Source of the DNA: Hydrangea macrophylla
Taxonomy: Eukaryota; Streptophyta; Magnoliopsida; Cornales; Hydrangeaceae
Reading direction: 5' to 3'
Assembly (NCBI GenBank): GCA_033977485.1
Contig: CM066997.1
Span: 73,564,634 to 73,628,633, forward strand
Length of the DNA: 64,000 bases
Both the position numbers and the translations under genes were made by a program. Under the pieces are notes generated by a model that saw only the letters and a program-made list of their open reading frames with translations, was not told the origin of the DNA and searched no databases. This document shows positions 9,994 through 20,993 of this stretch, one piece after another (within the stretch, counting starts at the first letter, position 1; the number at the start of each line of letters is the position of its first letter).

Positions 9994-10437
9994 TCCTCCT
10001 CTTTACTTGTATATAAAAATAAATAAAAATACTCCTAGTTTTTACTCTTAAATTTCACTTTGACTCCTCTTAGATTAATTGTTTCACTTATGAACTTTTA
10101 CTTTCATATCGGCTTAAGTTAAGAGCAACTGAAGTGAATTAATTTCAGTGAAAGACACTTATTGAAGGGGCTTTAATTCGTAATATTTAGCATCAATTGT
10201 TCTTTACTAAAACAGATGTAAAAATTAAGGGACTTAAATGAAACAATTAATTTCTAAGCCCCCCAAAAGAATAATAATAAATAAATAAATAAATAAGGCC
10301 AGTACAAGATAGCAAAAGGTGGTTTAGCCAACTTAGAATGAGTGGTAGTTGAATCGTCTTACACTTATTCTCTCTCATTTGAGAATTGGTGTTTCTTGAC
10401 TGTACCTACTATTTCAAGTCAATATTTATGTGACATA
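9994..10437. other. Non-coding DNA with a degenerate repeat
   Basis: AT-rich. The stretch 10095-10140 is an inverted copy of 12655-12695, sharing a block like TTAAGTTAAGAGCAACTGA. The stretch 10060-10270 has weak inverted ends around AATTAATTGTTTCA, so a decayed small element is possible. No gene is seen. Confidence 0.5.
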
Positions 10438-10440
10438 TAA

Positions 10441-10897
10441 GAGCACCGTCAATGTTAGAGTCAAATTCATTATCAAAGTTAAAATTTAAAAAAATTGTAT
10501 AAAATGTGTGCTCCAATATGCAAGGCAATTTGTGTTGCCAAAATTTGAGAAAGTCATTTACTTTCTCAAAATAGCATAGGATTTGGCTTTTGTCAAATTT
10601 TGATCATAGTAATTTTCCTTATTTTTTATTCCTAGTGCACAATAACAATCCAATGCAGTACAACATCAATTGCTTTTGTATAAAAAAAATATCATTTTTT
10701 ATTAGTTGTGGCAAAACTAGTATACAAAACACACTGCCCAATGTACTAGATTAATAGCTTTTGTGTAAAAAAATGACATTTTGAATGACTTTTTACATTA
10801 GAACATAGAATTGTCAAATTATAGAGTTTTGACACTGTACCATTGTTAAAACATAAATTTGAAAGATACAAAATAACTTTTTACATTGGAGATGCTC
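10441..10897. mobile_element. Tourist-like MITE (PIF/Harbinger type)
   Basis: It starts GAGCACCGTCAATGTTAGAG, and the other end read inward is GAGCATCTCCAATGTAAAAA. It is flanked by TAA at 10438-10440 and 10898-10900. A 3-bp TAA duplication with GAGCATCTCCAATG-like ends fits Tourist elements. The 457 bp are AT-rich with no coding capacity. Confidence 0.75.
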
Positions 10898-11213
10898 TAA
10901 GATACTCTAGCTTCAAAAGTAAAATAACATATCTAGGAAATTGTACAATCTAATAATGGTTAGGTCATTAGGTGTGTGACTTCATTAATTAATAAGAGAA
11001 ATCTCCAAAAAAGGCAATGACACTCTCACTAGGTGTGGTCACAATGTAAGATTTTTTGCATCTCTACCAAGAGGTCCTGTATTCGAGGATACCTCTTCTC
11101 AAATTATTATTATTATTTTGTGGCAAAATAACCCTCAAAACTCCCCAGCAAAAAATTTAAAAACTCTTAAAAGCTTGATCAATGCTCTAGTTTCAACATC
11201 TATATCTTAAAAT

Positions 11214-11402
11214 GGAGAAATTTTTGGGTACCACCTGGCATGCTACTTGGTACCCCGTACGGCCGTACCCAATAGTAGCGCGCCACAAAAACAATGGAAT
11301 CCACAACAAAAAATTTAAATGGCCTAACAATCCTGTGTGGCACTACCTCATTGGGTGTGGGGCACCACATAGACACTGCCTTGGGGTACACAAAAACTTC
11401 TC
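11214..11402. mobile_element. 189-bp hAT-type MITE
   Basis: Ends GGAGAAATTTTTGGGTACC and GGTACACAAAAACTTCTC are inverted copies. CTTAAAAT occurs on both sides (11206-11213 and 11403-11410), an 8-bp TSD. Small ORFs across it are by-products of the inverted repeat. Confidence 0.75.
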
Positions 11403-11567
11403 CTTAAAATGACTAAAAACTACTTGCCATCTCTTTCTGTGTGTGTGATTCTTTGAGCTGGTGTTTAATGAGATTAGGGGGGCAACATCAGAATCCCTCT
11501 AGCTTCTGATCAGCTGTATAGGAGGAGTGTTGTTCATATCAATTAAGCGGACATATATCATTCAAAT

Positions 11568-12078
11568 AAGGGGCGGAGCTAGAAATTTTGGTCAGGGGGG
11601 ACCTAAGCCACACGGGGGTTCGGGGGCAGCGCCCCCGAGGTGATTTTTTTGGGGTCTATTTATGCATAATTGGCGATTTTTTTAGGGGCTACTTGTATAT
11701 AATTACGATTTTTATGAGATATGCTTATAATATGAGTTTATTTGGAGACATGTAAATATTGTATAGTGTGTTTCAAAATTCTAGGGGGGACTATTTCCAA
11801 AAAGTATAAAATTCTCACACTAAAAGTGTAATTTTCAAAATTCTAGGCGCATTTCCTTTAAGTTGTATGTACATGTAAATCAATATACATGTAGTTGATG
11901 CCATTAAATTAGGCATTTAACCCCTTTGAGAGGCCTAAACATAAGTTGAGGGGGGGCCTAAACATAAGTTAAGGGGGGTTTAAATGTAAAACCTATAACA
12001 AATGTAGGGTAAAATTTTTCTTCCCAAAAGTGAGTGGGGGCACGTGCCCCCACTGACCCTGGAATACCTCCGCCCCTG
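11568..12078. mobile_element. hAT-type non-autonomous element, 8-bp TSD
   Basis: The ends are AAGGGGCGGAGCT and CTCCGCCCCTG (inverted). ATTCAAAT is duplicated exactly at 11560-11567 and 12079-12086. The subterminal parts are rich in G or C runs (GGGGGCAGCGCCCCCG, GGGGGCACGTGCCCCC), each a small palindrome. The 8-bp duplication supports hAT. A related element lies at 58718-59086. Confidence 0.82.
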
Positions 12079-12086
12079 ATTCAAAT

Positions 12087-12930
12087 TGAGGCTGCGTTAA
12101 TTTGAAGTAGTGAGGAAGATTGCTTAAATTTTGCGTAAATTTGTTTTAGATTCTTGATTTATAGACTATTTTCTTTCTTCTTCGTTTTCTTTTGTGTAAA
12201 TTGTTTTACAATTTTTTTTGAACGACACAAAAATTGATGTATTTTGACAAGTACACGAGTTTTAGTCAGCTTTAGGATATAGATTTTGAAATTTGTCACA
12301 CATCTAACCAATAGTTAATTTTAGGATCTCCTGGATATGTTCTTTAACTTTTGGGTTGATCTCATATGGAACATAAATATTTTCTTGAAAACAGTATGTA
12401 GAGTCACCAATTCTAAAATAAGTGTAGGTAGACTAGAGTGAAGAAACACCAATTTTAAAATAAGAGAGAATCAATTTAAGATTGTTATCAACTACCAATC
12501 GTTGTTTATAGACTAAACCACTTTTGGTTACCTTTGGGGCCTCTAAAATTTATACTTTCATTTAAGGCCCTCAATTTTTTGTATTATAGGATAGTTTATG
12601 CAAAATATGACCATTAAACGCCTCCAAAATGTGTCTTCAACTGCAATTAATTGGCCTCAGTTGCTCTTAACTTAAGTCGATGTCAAAAGTAAGGATTTGT
12701 TAAAAAAAAAAAATAAGTTTAGAGGATCTAAAATGAAATGTTGGAGAAAATGCAAAGTAGCAAAATATATTTTTAACCTTGTTTGTATCCATTAAGCATA
12801 TGAATAAAATTTTAGGCCCACATTTTTTTTTTGGGTCAAAATTTTAGGCCCACACACTTACATTTAAAAGCAAAAATCCCGTTTCCGTAAAAAAAAGAGA
12901 GCCAAAAACCCGGGTTTAGAGTCAACGGCG
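12087..12930. other. Intergenic DNA upstream of the NC/LRAT gene
   Basis: AT-rich and non-coding. It contains the inverted copy (12655-12695) of the 10095-10140 repeat. A possible TATA-like ATATATTT lies near 12765, but it is about 315 bp before the start codon and is not strongly supported as the promoter. Confidence 0.5.
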
Positions 12931-12953
12931 TTCTCTCTCTCTCTCTCTGAAAC

Positions 12954-12991
<38 letters not shown>
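12931..12991. repeat. CT microsatellite in the probable 5' UTR
   Basis: Two CT runs (12931-12948 and 12956-12991) are separated by a short interruption, about 90-150 bp before the start codon at 13081. CT-rich 5' leaders are common in plant genes and may affect transcription, but no function is shown here. Confidence 0.9.
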
Positions 12992-12996
<5 letters not shown>

Positions 12997-13080
12997 CTCT
13001 GCTCTGTTCTGTGTGTTTGTGTTCGTCAGTGATAAGATAAGAAGTCCTCTGGGTCAAAGATCAACAATCGAAAACATTGT

Positions 13081-14303
13081 ATGCCTACAATGTACCTGTC
13101 TCCAGATGAGTACACGAGTTCTTTTTTCAATTCTCTGGTGTCGGCTCTCTTTTTGATGTTTTACTTATATCGGTGGCGGTTCCTTTCGGAATCGTTCAGG
13201 TTTTTCCATCTGGGTTTCAGGCCTGTGTATCTCCCACTTGCCGTGCTTATAGTACGCTCATATCTAGAAAACGAAGAGAGAGAAAAAAACAAGATAATTA
13301 GCCCTACTACCCCCACCAACATGGAACTTTCAGAACAGGAACCATGTTACACACAGTCTTCAGAAGCGGAGATGGTGACTTATTTTTTCAATTTTCTGAT
13401 GATTGGCTCGATTTTGTTGTTTTATGTGTGGTTGTTTGTCCCTTTGGGTTTGTTCAGAGGTTTGTGTAACTTTTTCTTGGTTGGGTTTTTCTCATTAACG
13501 ATAATCATGATATTTATCTTTGCTAAAGATCCAAAACAAGAAGCGAGTTGGCTACTGTCTAACAAGATGGACAAAGACAAACGAAAGGCAGGCGATCACG
13601 TCTACACATGGAGGCTCGGTTACGCTCATCATGGTTCGTACTTTTCATAAAATTTATTTGTTTCAGTGTTAAAAAAATTTAGGGTCAATTATACAAATCT
13701 CCCCTGAGATTTGTATTAATTACACGGACGTCCCCCTAGTTGCAGAAATTACACAGACCCCCCTTAAAGTTTGTAATTAAGTAACAAAATGCCCCTCCGT
13801 TAACAGTCCGTTAATACAATCGTCGTTAGTTGAAGTAGTAATGAGCTTTCACTATATAAATTTCCAAACTGCCCTTGATAGACCTGATATAAGAAATGCA
13901 AATGGGTTATCTTTTAACTTTTTACCTAAACTTCTTTGCAAGTCAAGTTGAAGTAGCTTCTGGGTTATGGCTGATCCTAACACATGAGTGAGCACCATCG
14001 TAAGTCTTAATCTTGAAAGTAATACCATCAAGTGTAGGAGATGCTTGAATCCTCCAAGGACACCCTTCACCTGAATCCTTCAAGTCTTAATCTTAATTCT
14101 AAGCTCCTATGCACCCACCCCCCTTCCCTAGTCGAGATTTCTGAATCTGCCACTATATTTATGCAATTAGTTGAAAATAAGGGATGACTTCTGATTAATC
14201 TGAAGAGAGTTTTATGTACATTTGTAACCACAAAATGGTTTTTTAAGCTTAATCAATGTTGGAAAGGATATTCTTGTTTGGATATTGTCATCAGAATAAG
14301 GTT

Positions 14304-14342
<39 letters not shown>

Positions 14343-15261
14343 TTACAACTTGGTTTCCTACTAAAATTAGTACTTGGTACTTGAATACCATAAACAAAGA
14401 TATAAATTTTTAAATAGTATAACCATAGATTTGGGTGTGCCCATGTAGCTAGTTTTGTTTTTCCTCTTCTTTAACATCTACTTACTTAAATGTTTGTTTC
14501 GTAGGAGTACCTTTTATAACCTCACTTGAGTAAGTTTTTATCTCTATATAATCCAGCTTTGAAATATTATAACATCATTTTTACTACTTTTCTGCTATTC
14601 GACAACAGGTTTGTGCATTGAGGATGGAAATGTGATCCACATTGTTATAGGGGCAGGACAAGGATATGGCATAGAAACAGGATTAGAACCCTTTATTTCC
14701 AACTCATCTCCCTCTCATTCGGAGGACAATCCAATGAATCCATGCCCAAGATGTGGTGGCCAGTCAAACCTAGAAGGTGTGATCTCTTCTTGCATCGAAT
14801 GCTTTCTTTCTTGTGGCGACCTCTACCTCTTTCCTTATTTCGTCACACCAGCTTTCTTTTTCGCCAGTGTCATAGGTGGAACCTGTACACTCGCTCCTTC
14901 GGACCCACTTGATGTTGTTCTCAACCGAGCTAAAGACCTACTTCGTACTAACAATTTTGGTGTTTACCACATTTTGAGGAACAACTGTGAGTCTTTCGCT
15001 TACTATTGTAAGACGGGTTTACCTTTCTTTAGTGGACAGGTTGTGTCCTTGGCTGCTGCTTTTGTTAGCGTTTCTCAACTTATTATCGTTAATACTAGAT
15101 CTGTTGGTCTGGTAGTGGCTGAGGTCTTTGTCACTTATTGTGCCTTCCGATATATTACAGTGAGCGGTCAGCGTTTAAAAGCCCCAGTTGAGAGATTGCG
15201 ACTCTGTCGGCTGTGGGATTTTGGGCTTTTGATTTTGGTGTATTTGATTTGGAGTTTCTAA
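13081..15261 (+). CDS. NC/LRAT-domain (NlpC/P60-like) protein with duplicated N-terminal membrane module
   Basis: Two exons, 13081-13633 and 14609-15261, join across a GT-AG intron to encode 401 residues. The join restores the His-His-Gly motif at residues 183-185. The NC/LRAT domain starts near residue 158 (LLSNKMDK, then GDHVYTWR 171-178). It has candidate catalytic residues His184, His195 and Cys311 (in NNCESFAYYC) and a Cys-rich ISSCIECFLSCG stretch. This matches plant NC-domain proteins of the LEAD-SENSITIVE1 type, which I recall as about 260 residues, starting near MGLLSN. Here about 157 extra residues precede the domain. They contain two similar hydrophobic modules (from residues 15 and 102), so the protein is probably membrane-bound. 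The C-terminus is hydrophobic as well. The start is the first ATG of the frame. The substrate is unknown; family members are thiol acyltransferase-like or hydrolase-like. It is the only convincing host gene here. Confidence 0.85.
13634..14608 (+). other. Intron of the NC/LRAT gene, with repeat remains
   Basis: It begins GTTCGT and ends CAACAG. Near 13681 a GGGTCAATTATACAAATCTC block, followed by stretches like CCCCTCCGTTAACAG, resembles the end of a MULE-type MITE; no matching second end is visible. A TC microsatellite lies at 14306-14339. The intron position, directly after the HHG codons, interrupts the catalytic motif region. Confidence 0.8.
14306..14339. repeat. TC microsatellite in the intron
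   Basis: An uninterrupted TC dinucleotide run of about 17 units. Confidence 0.9.
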
Positions 15262-17443
15262 CTTGAAGCATTTAGTAGATTAAATGTAAGGGAAGGTTTT
15301 TCAATTACTGTTCATTCGAAAATTTGTATTACCAAATTTTCCTGTGTCGACATTGTAAATGTTTGACAGTTTGAGTGAAGTTTTTGTAGGGTGGTTTGTG
15401 TCCTTTTCAGCATCGATAGGAGTACAACTGAGTGTAGTAAGAAGTACCACCAAGTGAGCCAAATTGTGTTGGTGACACCCACATGCTAATATGTTATTTC
15501 CAGCTACCAAACCAAATGTGCCTTTAACTTCTCACTTACCTTCTCGCAACTCTGCTATGTGGTGGGCCTGTGTTTTCAAAACTTATCCTTCTAACTTCAT
15601 CATAATTTTTATTTATTTTTTAACTTCCTTAGTAGTCATACTTTACCTAAGGGCCAAGGCCTCGTTTGCATGAGTTTCTTCTTAGTTCACCTGCCTCCCT
15701 ATAACTTTTGAATCATGAGCATGGGTTGGTGTACAAAGGTATCGTGTGGCTTGGTACCATGTGAGAGTAGTTCGAGCGACGTTTGCTCTGTGGATTGTTT
15801 CCAAAACAAAAAAAGGGAAAGAAAAGTTGATTACAATGTTTTTTTTTTTTTTTTTATGCCTAAATATTATTTTAAGTTAATAGTTTAAAAAATATAGTTG
15901 TAAATTTAGGAAAAAAAGAACTCACAAGCTTGCCATATATATATATATATGTATTCATTTTATTTCTTATGTATTTTCTTTTACTTCCTGTTTTCCTGAT
16001 CATATCCTTAGTAGCCAAACACGAAAAAAAATTTCTTAGTATTTTCCTTACTTTTACCTCTCTAATTCCATGAAGGAAATAGAGCCTTAAGAAATTGACT
16101 AACACCACAACAGTGCATGATTTAAAGTACTAAATAACTTCCAATAACTAACTTATGTATACTTAATGATGTTTTAGTTTGATGTATGAGTATAGTGTCA
16201 TATATAAATCTCTTTTTTTCATGGTGGCAAGCTAAGTTTGGTATATAGACACAATTTTACTTAAACTAGCATATATGAGTGCCCTTTATTTCCTTGTGTA
16301 GGAGAAATTGTCATGTGTAGACAGTGGTGGAGGGACATTAGGTCCAGGGTGGCCCATGTACCCCTGAAATTTTGAAACTTACACCTTTAACTTTGACATT
16401 TGTGAATTAAGTTGATATTTTATTACGAGTATTGCAATTGGAAATTTGGGAATTTGGGAATGATGCTGATAGTTGATCGTTAAATTATGAGTTTTGCAAT
16501 TTGGAAATTTGTGATTTTTGATAATTGATTCATTTGAGTAGTTGTGTATAGTTGTGTAGTTGTATTATTAATTTATAATCAAAACCGTTATGGAGAAGTA
16601 TTATCAAAAGACTAGGATATTGTCCGTGCCCGAGAACACTGCCCGAAAGAAAGAATTGTTTCTAAGTCTAAATGAGCAGTAAATAATTGGTTTAAACAGA
16701 TTGCAAAAAAAAAAAAAAAAAAAAACAGTTTCCTTTGTTATTTCAACATTGGAACATGTTTTCATCACCCAAAAAAAAGACCCTTTGTTACTTCGACATA
16801 AGACCATGCTTTTACAAATAAATATAAAAAGGAATAGATTGAAATTCTGGGTAAGTAAAAACGCTCTACTTATATAGATAATTACAGGTGCAATATTCAA
16901 ATGAGATTTACAAATGTATAGCAGTTTGTCAATGTTTTACAAAAAATAAAATAAATAAATAAATCTTTGAACCAACACTCTATATTTTCTTTTCTGAAAT
17001 TTGGGATTTATCAGATAGTTTATTTTGTCACTTTTTTGAAATTCTGAGAGATAGGACGGACATAAAAAAAGAAAAAAAAAAAAACAAACAAACAAATTAA
17101 AAATTGTTTTGAAGAGTGTGATGGGTATGGAGAGAGACATGAAGGATAGGGGAAAAAACACAGAGAAGAGAACGGCAGACATGTCAAGTATGTCATACAA
17201 GAAAATAATGCAAAGATCACACCACTTTTTATTTTATATTTTTGAGGAATACAAAGATCACACTTACTTGGGCCTTATATCAAAAGATCTTGAGTGATGA
17301 ATGTTAAGACATAAATTTCATCGATATTTGCTCAAAGCAACCTGCGATTGAGTTGAATAGACATCAGAAGGCACTGCAAAAGAAGAGAGAACAGATGAAT
17401 GACAGTAGAGTGTTAGTACCAAATAACACTTTGGAACTTCTAA
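15262..17443. other. Intergenic DNA downstream of the NC/LRAT gene
   Basis: AT-rich with many homopolymer and (AT) runs (for example 15938-15949 and the A run at 16706-16725). A fragment at 16322-16380 (GGTGGAGGGACATTAGGTCC, then a CC-rich stretch) resembles the ends of the hAT-type elements at 11568 and 58718, but has no TSD. No gene is recognised. Confidence 0.6.
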
Positions 17444-17790
17444 TAGAGGTGTCAATCGGGTCGGGTTGGCCCGGCCCGGCCAGAATTATCCGTGCTAAAA
17501 GCCCGGCTCGGCCCGGTCCGATAGGCACGAGCAATTCTATCCGGTCTGGGGCGGACACACCTAGTCCCGTCCATGGCCCGGCCCGCTAACCCGCTAGCCC
17601 GGCCCAAAAGCCCGGATAACGTAGCCGTTGTGCCCCAGCCCGATGGGTCCGCTGGAAGCCATAACTCGTTTGGCCCTTTTTCAAAATTTTTCCCACTTTT
17701 TACCCCTCTAACGGCTATAAAATGGCTAGTTTTGGGGGTAAAAATGTAAAAGTGATTTTTGACTTCCCAAAATGCCCCTTAGCCCATTTT

Positions 17791-17799
17791 CTATAAATA
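17791..17799 (+). promoter_or_regulatory. TATA box of the hAT element
   Basis: CTATAAATA lies about 356 bp before the transposase ATG, in the usual place for the promoter of Ac-like elements. The leader after it is rich in CT and short CAAG repeats. Confidence 0.5.
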
Positions 17800-18146
17800 C
17801 CAAACCTCCCACAATATATTTTCTCACACAAATATCAATTATCTCTCTCTAGTCTCTACTTTCTCGATACTACTCTTTAAACTACAAGTCTACAAGCACT
17901 TCTAGTCTTGTACTCTACAAGTTAGTGATTGAAAGCTCTAGTTTGTAAAAGTACTTCTAGTCTTCTACAACTTACAAGCTCTCAAGTCTCAAGTCTTATT
18001 ATAATTCATAGTTCTTCACTTCTTCTTCTACAACTATAAGTTGAGGTAAATTTATTTATTGTTTCACTTCTTGCTTTAGCTGCTTATTTTATTGTTGTTA
18101 TTTTTAATCTTTGATATTTCTTTCCCCTATTTTTTTATTTATAAAA

Positions 18147-18458
18147 ATGGCATCTCATTCAAGATCTTCAAAAACTAGAAAAGGGCCAACTTATGACTTT
18201 GAAAATTTAGATTATGGGGAAAGAAATGAGATTAATGATTTGGAATTGGAGGAGGAGGATGACGAAGTTGAAATTATGGGGTCTAATCCATCTCCTTCAA
18301 ATCCTAATCCCACCACTGAAAGAAAATTAAAATCACTCGTTTGGTTATTTTTTAAATTAAATGACGAAAAAAATGGAGCAATTTGCAAAATATGCAAACA
18401 CAAATTTTCTTATAAAGGTGAAGGAAATAACACACATAAAAGGAACATCACAGGCTGA
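18147..18458 (+). pseudogene. hAT transposase N-terminus with BED zinc finger, truncated
   Basis: The start MASHSRSSKTRKGP is chosen as the first ATG after the promoter-like region. An acidic stretch (ELEEEDDEVEI) follows. Next comes a BED-finger start, VWLFFKLNDEKNGAICKICK, with the two zinc-binding cysteines. The frame then breaks at NNTHKRNI: the expected His-bearing part (HLKRHH) is in another frame just downstream. The catalytic core is absent because the CACTA end follows at 18545. Confidence 0.75.
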
Positions 18459-18544
18459 CGTAAAGGTACATGGGAGGCCGGTACCGCTCAAGCAGTCGGC
18501 CCACTACAATCCCATATTTCTGCTTCTACTGGCACAAGTGTTGG

Positions 18545-18905
18545 CACTACAAGGAAAATTGCTATTTATGTCACTTAAAAAGTGACAAAAATAAGCATTT
18601 ATGTCATTTTTTTTCTAGTCGAAAGTGACATAAATGGCGGCGACATAAATGTTTGAAAATGTGACATAAATGTTTTATAAAAAGCGACATAAATGTTTCA
18701 TAAAATCGAAACATATGCTGATAAAAAGTGACATAAAAACTTAAAAGCGACAAATACAATTTTATTTATGTCACTTTTAACTTAAAGTGACATACAAGTA
18801 TAAAAGCGACATAAATACCAACAAACATATTACACTTAAAGTATAAAAAGTGACAAATACTTATTTAAGTATGTTGGTTTTCTTAAAAACGACCTAAATG
18901 TTTGA
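18545..18905 (+). mobile_element. CACTA-type transposon 5' end with subterminal repeats
   Basis: It starts CACTACAAGGAAAATTGC, close to the CACTACAAGAAAA ends of plant EnSpm/CACTA elements. Many copies of GTGACATAAATG or GCGACATAAATG, in both orientations, fill the next 350 bp, as subterminal transposase-binding repeats do. No transposase and no matching CACTA end were found further right, so the extent is unknown. It interrupts the hAT element. Confidence 0.75.
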
Positions 18906-19261
18906 AACATAATTTTTTTAAAAATGGTGATTGCATCAATACCACCCAGTACAAAATTAAATCCAACTCAATAATCTACCTCAACCAATCAATTTCATCT
19001 ATTCATCTAAACATATCAAACAATTGGAATCAACAAAAAAAATAATATAATTGATCCCCGTGTACTAAGATAATATGTTATATTCATCCACAAGTACTAC
19101 AAAAATCATTATGAAAACATTAATACAACAAAAATTGGTTTCACTTGTTAGTTAGAACTCCCCATCAAAATTTGAACCTTTGTACCTACAAAAAAAAGAA
19201 AAAGTTTTCATCAGTAATACTAATTAATAATAAAATACTAGTAAAGACAAGTTAGACACAA
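18906..19261. other. Non-coding DNA inside the CACTA-type element
   Basis: AT-rich sequence without an ORF of interest. It lies between the subterminal repeats and the tandem array and probably belongs to the same element. Confidence 0.4.
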
Positions 19262-20400
19262 ACATGTAGTTTTTGATGTTTTGAGAGACCAAAATGGGGT
19301 TCTGGCACTCGGAATGACACGAGAATGGAACTTGAACCTCCTACTCACCTAAATAAACTTATAGGAAGAAACGGCACGCAATTCTGATTCACAGATTGCA
19401 AGTTAGACGCAAATTCATAGAGTTGGGCCTTTAAAACTATGTTTTTGACACTTTGAGAGGCCAAAATGGGTTCCAGCACTCAGAATGGAACGGAATGGAA
19501 CCTACACCTCTGACTCGCCTAAATAAACTTATAGGAACAAACGACACACAATTCAGATTCACGGATTGCAAGTTAGACGCAAATTTGTAGGCTTAGGCCT
19601 TTAAAACCAAGTTTTTGACACCTTGAGAGGCAAAAATGGGTTCCGATACTCGGAACGGAACGAGAATGGAACCCACACCTCCTAATCACCTAAATAAACT
19701 TGTAGGAAGAAACAACACGCAATTCTGATTCACGGATTGCAAGTTAGAAGCAAATACACAAATTCATAGAGTTAGGCCTTTAAACTATGTTTTTTACGCT
19801 TTGAGTGACCAAAATGGGTTTCGGCACTCATAATGGAATGGGAATGGAACCCACACCTCCTACTCACCTAAATAAACTTGTAGGAAGAAACGACACTCAA
19901 TTCTGATTCACGGATTGCAAGTTAGACGCAAATACGCAAATTATAGAGTTAGGCCTTTAAAACTAAGTTTTTGACGCTTTGAGAGGCTAAAATGGGTTTC
20001 GGCACTCAGAACGGAACGGGAATGGAACCTACACCTTCTACTTTCTTGAATAAACTTGTAAGAAGAAAGGTCACGTAATTCCAATTTACGGATTGCAAAA
20101 GTCGCAAATTTGTAGACTTAGGCCTTTAAAACTAAGTTTTTGACACTTTGAAAGACCAAAATGGGTTTCGGCACTCGTAATGGAACGGGAATGGAACCCA
20201 CACCTTCTACTCACCTAAATAAACTTGTAGGAAGAAACGGCAAGCAATTTTGATTCACGGATTGCATGTTATACACAAATACGCAAAATAATAGACTTGG
20301 GCCTTTAAAACTAAGTTTCCAACGCTTTGAGAGGCCAAAATGGGTTTTGGCACTCAGAACGGAACGGGAATGGAACCTAGATCTCCTACTCGCCAAAATA
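19262..20400. repeat. Tandem array, about 169-179 bp, seven copies
   Basis: A marker phrase like TTTTTGACACTTTGAGAGG starts at about 19270, 19443, 19612, 19791, 19968, 20137 and 20316. Between the markers each copy has AAAATGGGTTC, a GGAACGGGAATGGAACC block, AAATAAACTTGTAGGAAGAAA and CACGGATTGCAAGTTAGACG. Copies differ by substitutions and by short indels. No long ORF crosses it. Confidence 0.88.
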
Positions 20401-20993
20401 ATCGGGTTGTGGATTTGCATGATGAACACAGTATTGTGAAGTACATTTCCCATAAAAGAAACAGATGAAGTAATGGGGTCACATGAGTGATCCAAATATT
20501 GCAACTCATCTAGCATTGAATAAGTCAATGAGTAATATAAATTAATGGAAAGTATGTACAAGGTCAAGTTCAGCGGCTTCACCAATTTTAAGAGCCTAAC
20601 TTTTAGACACCACTCCAACCTATGATTGTAATGAAACGTAAAAAGAATATAATCAATTAAAACAATCAAACTCCCTACAAATCTATATATATTTAAAGAA
20701 TATTCACTATATAAAGAATATTCACTATTTAAAAAGGAGAGGAAATGCAGATATAGAGAAAGAGAGAGAGGGCACATTTATTTTCCTTGATTAGTCCAGC
20801 CCCCTTATTATCTCTCTCCACTCTCCCTAAAACCTCTCTCCTTCTCTCTCCCCTATCTCTCCCTCTCAGACCAACCAAAATACCCCCATAAAATTTCCTT
20901 GATTAGTCCGGCCCAAAAGAAAGAAAAAAAAAAAAACAAGAACAAGGCTGCCTTGGTGTAGCACTGTGTGCAGCACAGCACACAGCAGCTAGT
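20401..20993. other. Non-coding DNA before the next LTR
   Basis: AT-rich, then a CT-rich stretch (20760-20880). The segment 20959-20988 has the nested palindromes GCACTGTGTGCAGCACAGCACACAGC in part. I see no gene. Confidence 0.5.

Larger units (their letters stand above)
17444..18544 (+). mobile_element. 5' part of an Ac-like hAT transposon
   Basis: The GC-rich 5' end reads GTGTCAATCGGGTCGGG and continues with many GGCCCGGCC blocks (to about 17640). This is the usual style of Ac/Tam3-like hAT 5' ends in dicots. A TATA box (CTATAAATA, 17791) and a truncated transposase (18147) follow. The element stops where a CACTA-type terminus begins at 18545. The rest is not found in the window. Confidence 0.7.

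Noticed and set aside
11200..11412. Two opposing frames of about 65 codons
   Set aside because: They arise from the inverted repeat of the MITE at 11214-11402.
20211..20777. A 188-codon minus-strand frame
   Set aside because: AT-rich, no recognisable domain, no neighbouring exons, and it runs into the tandem array.
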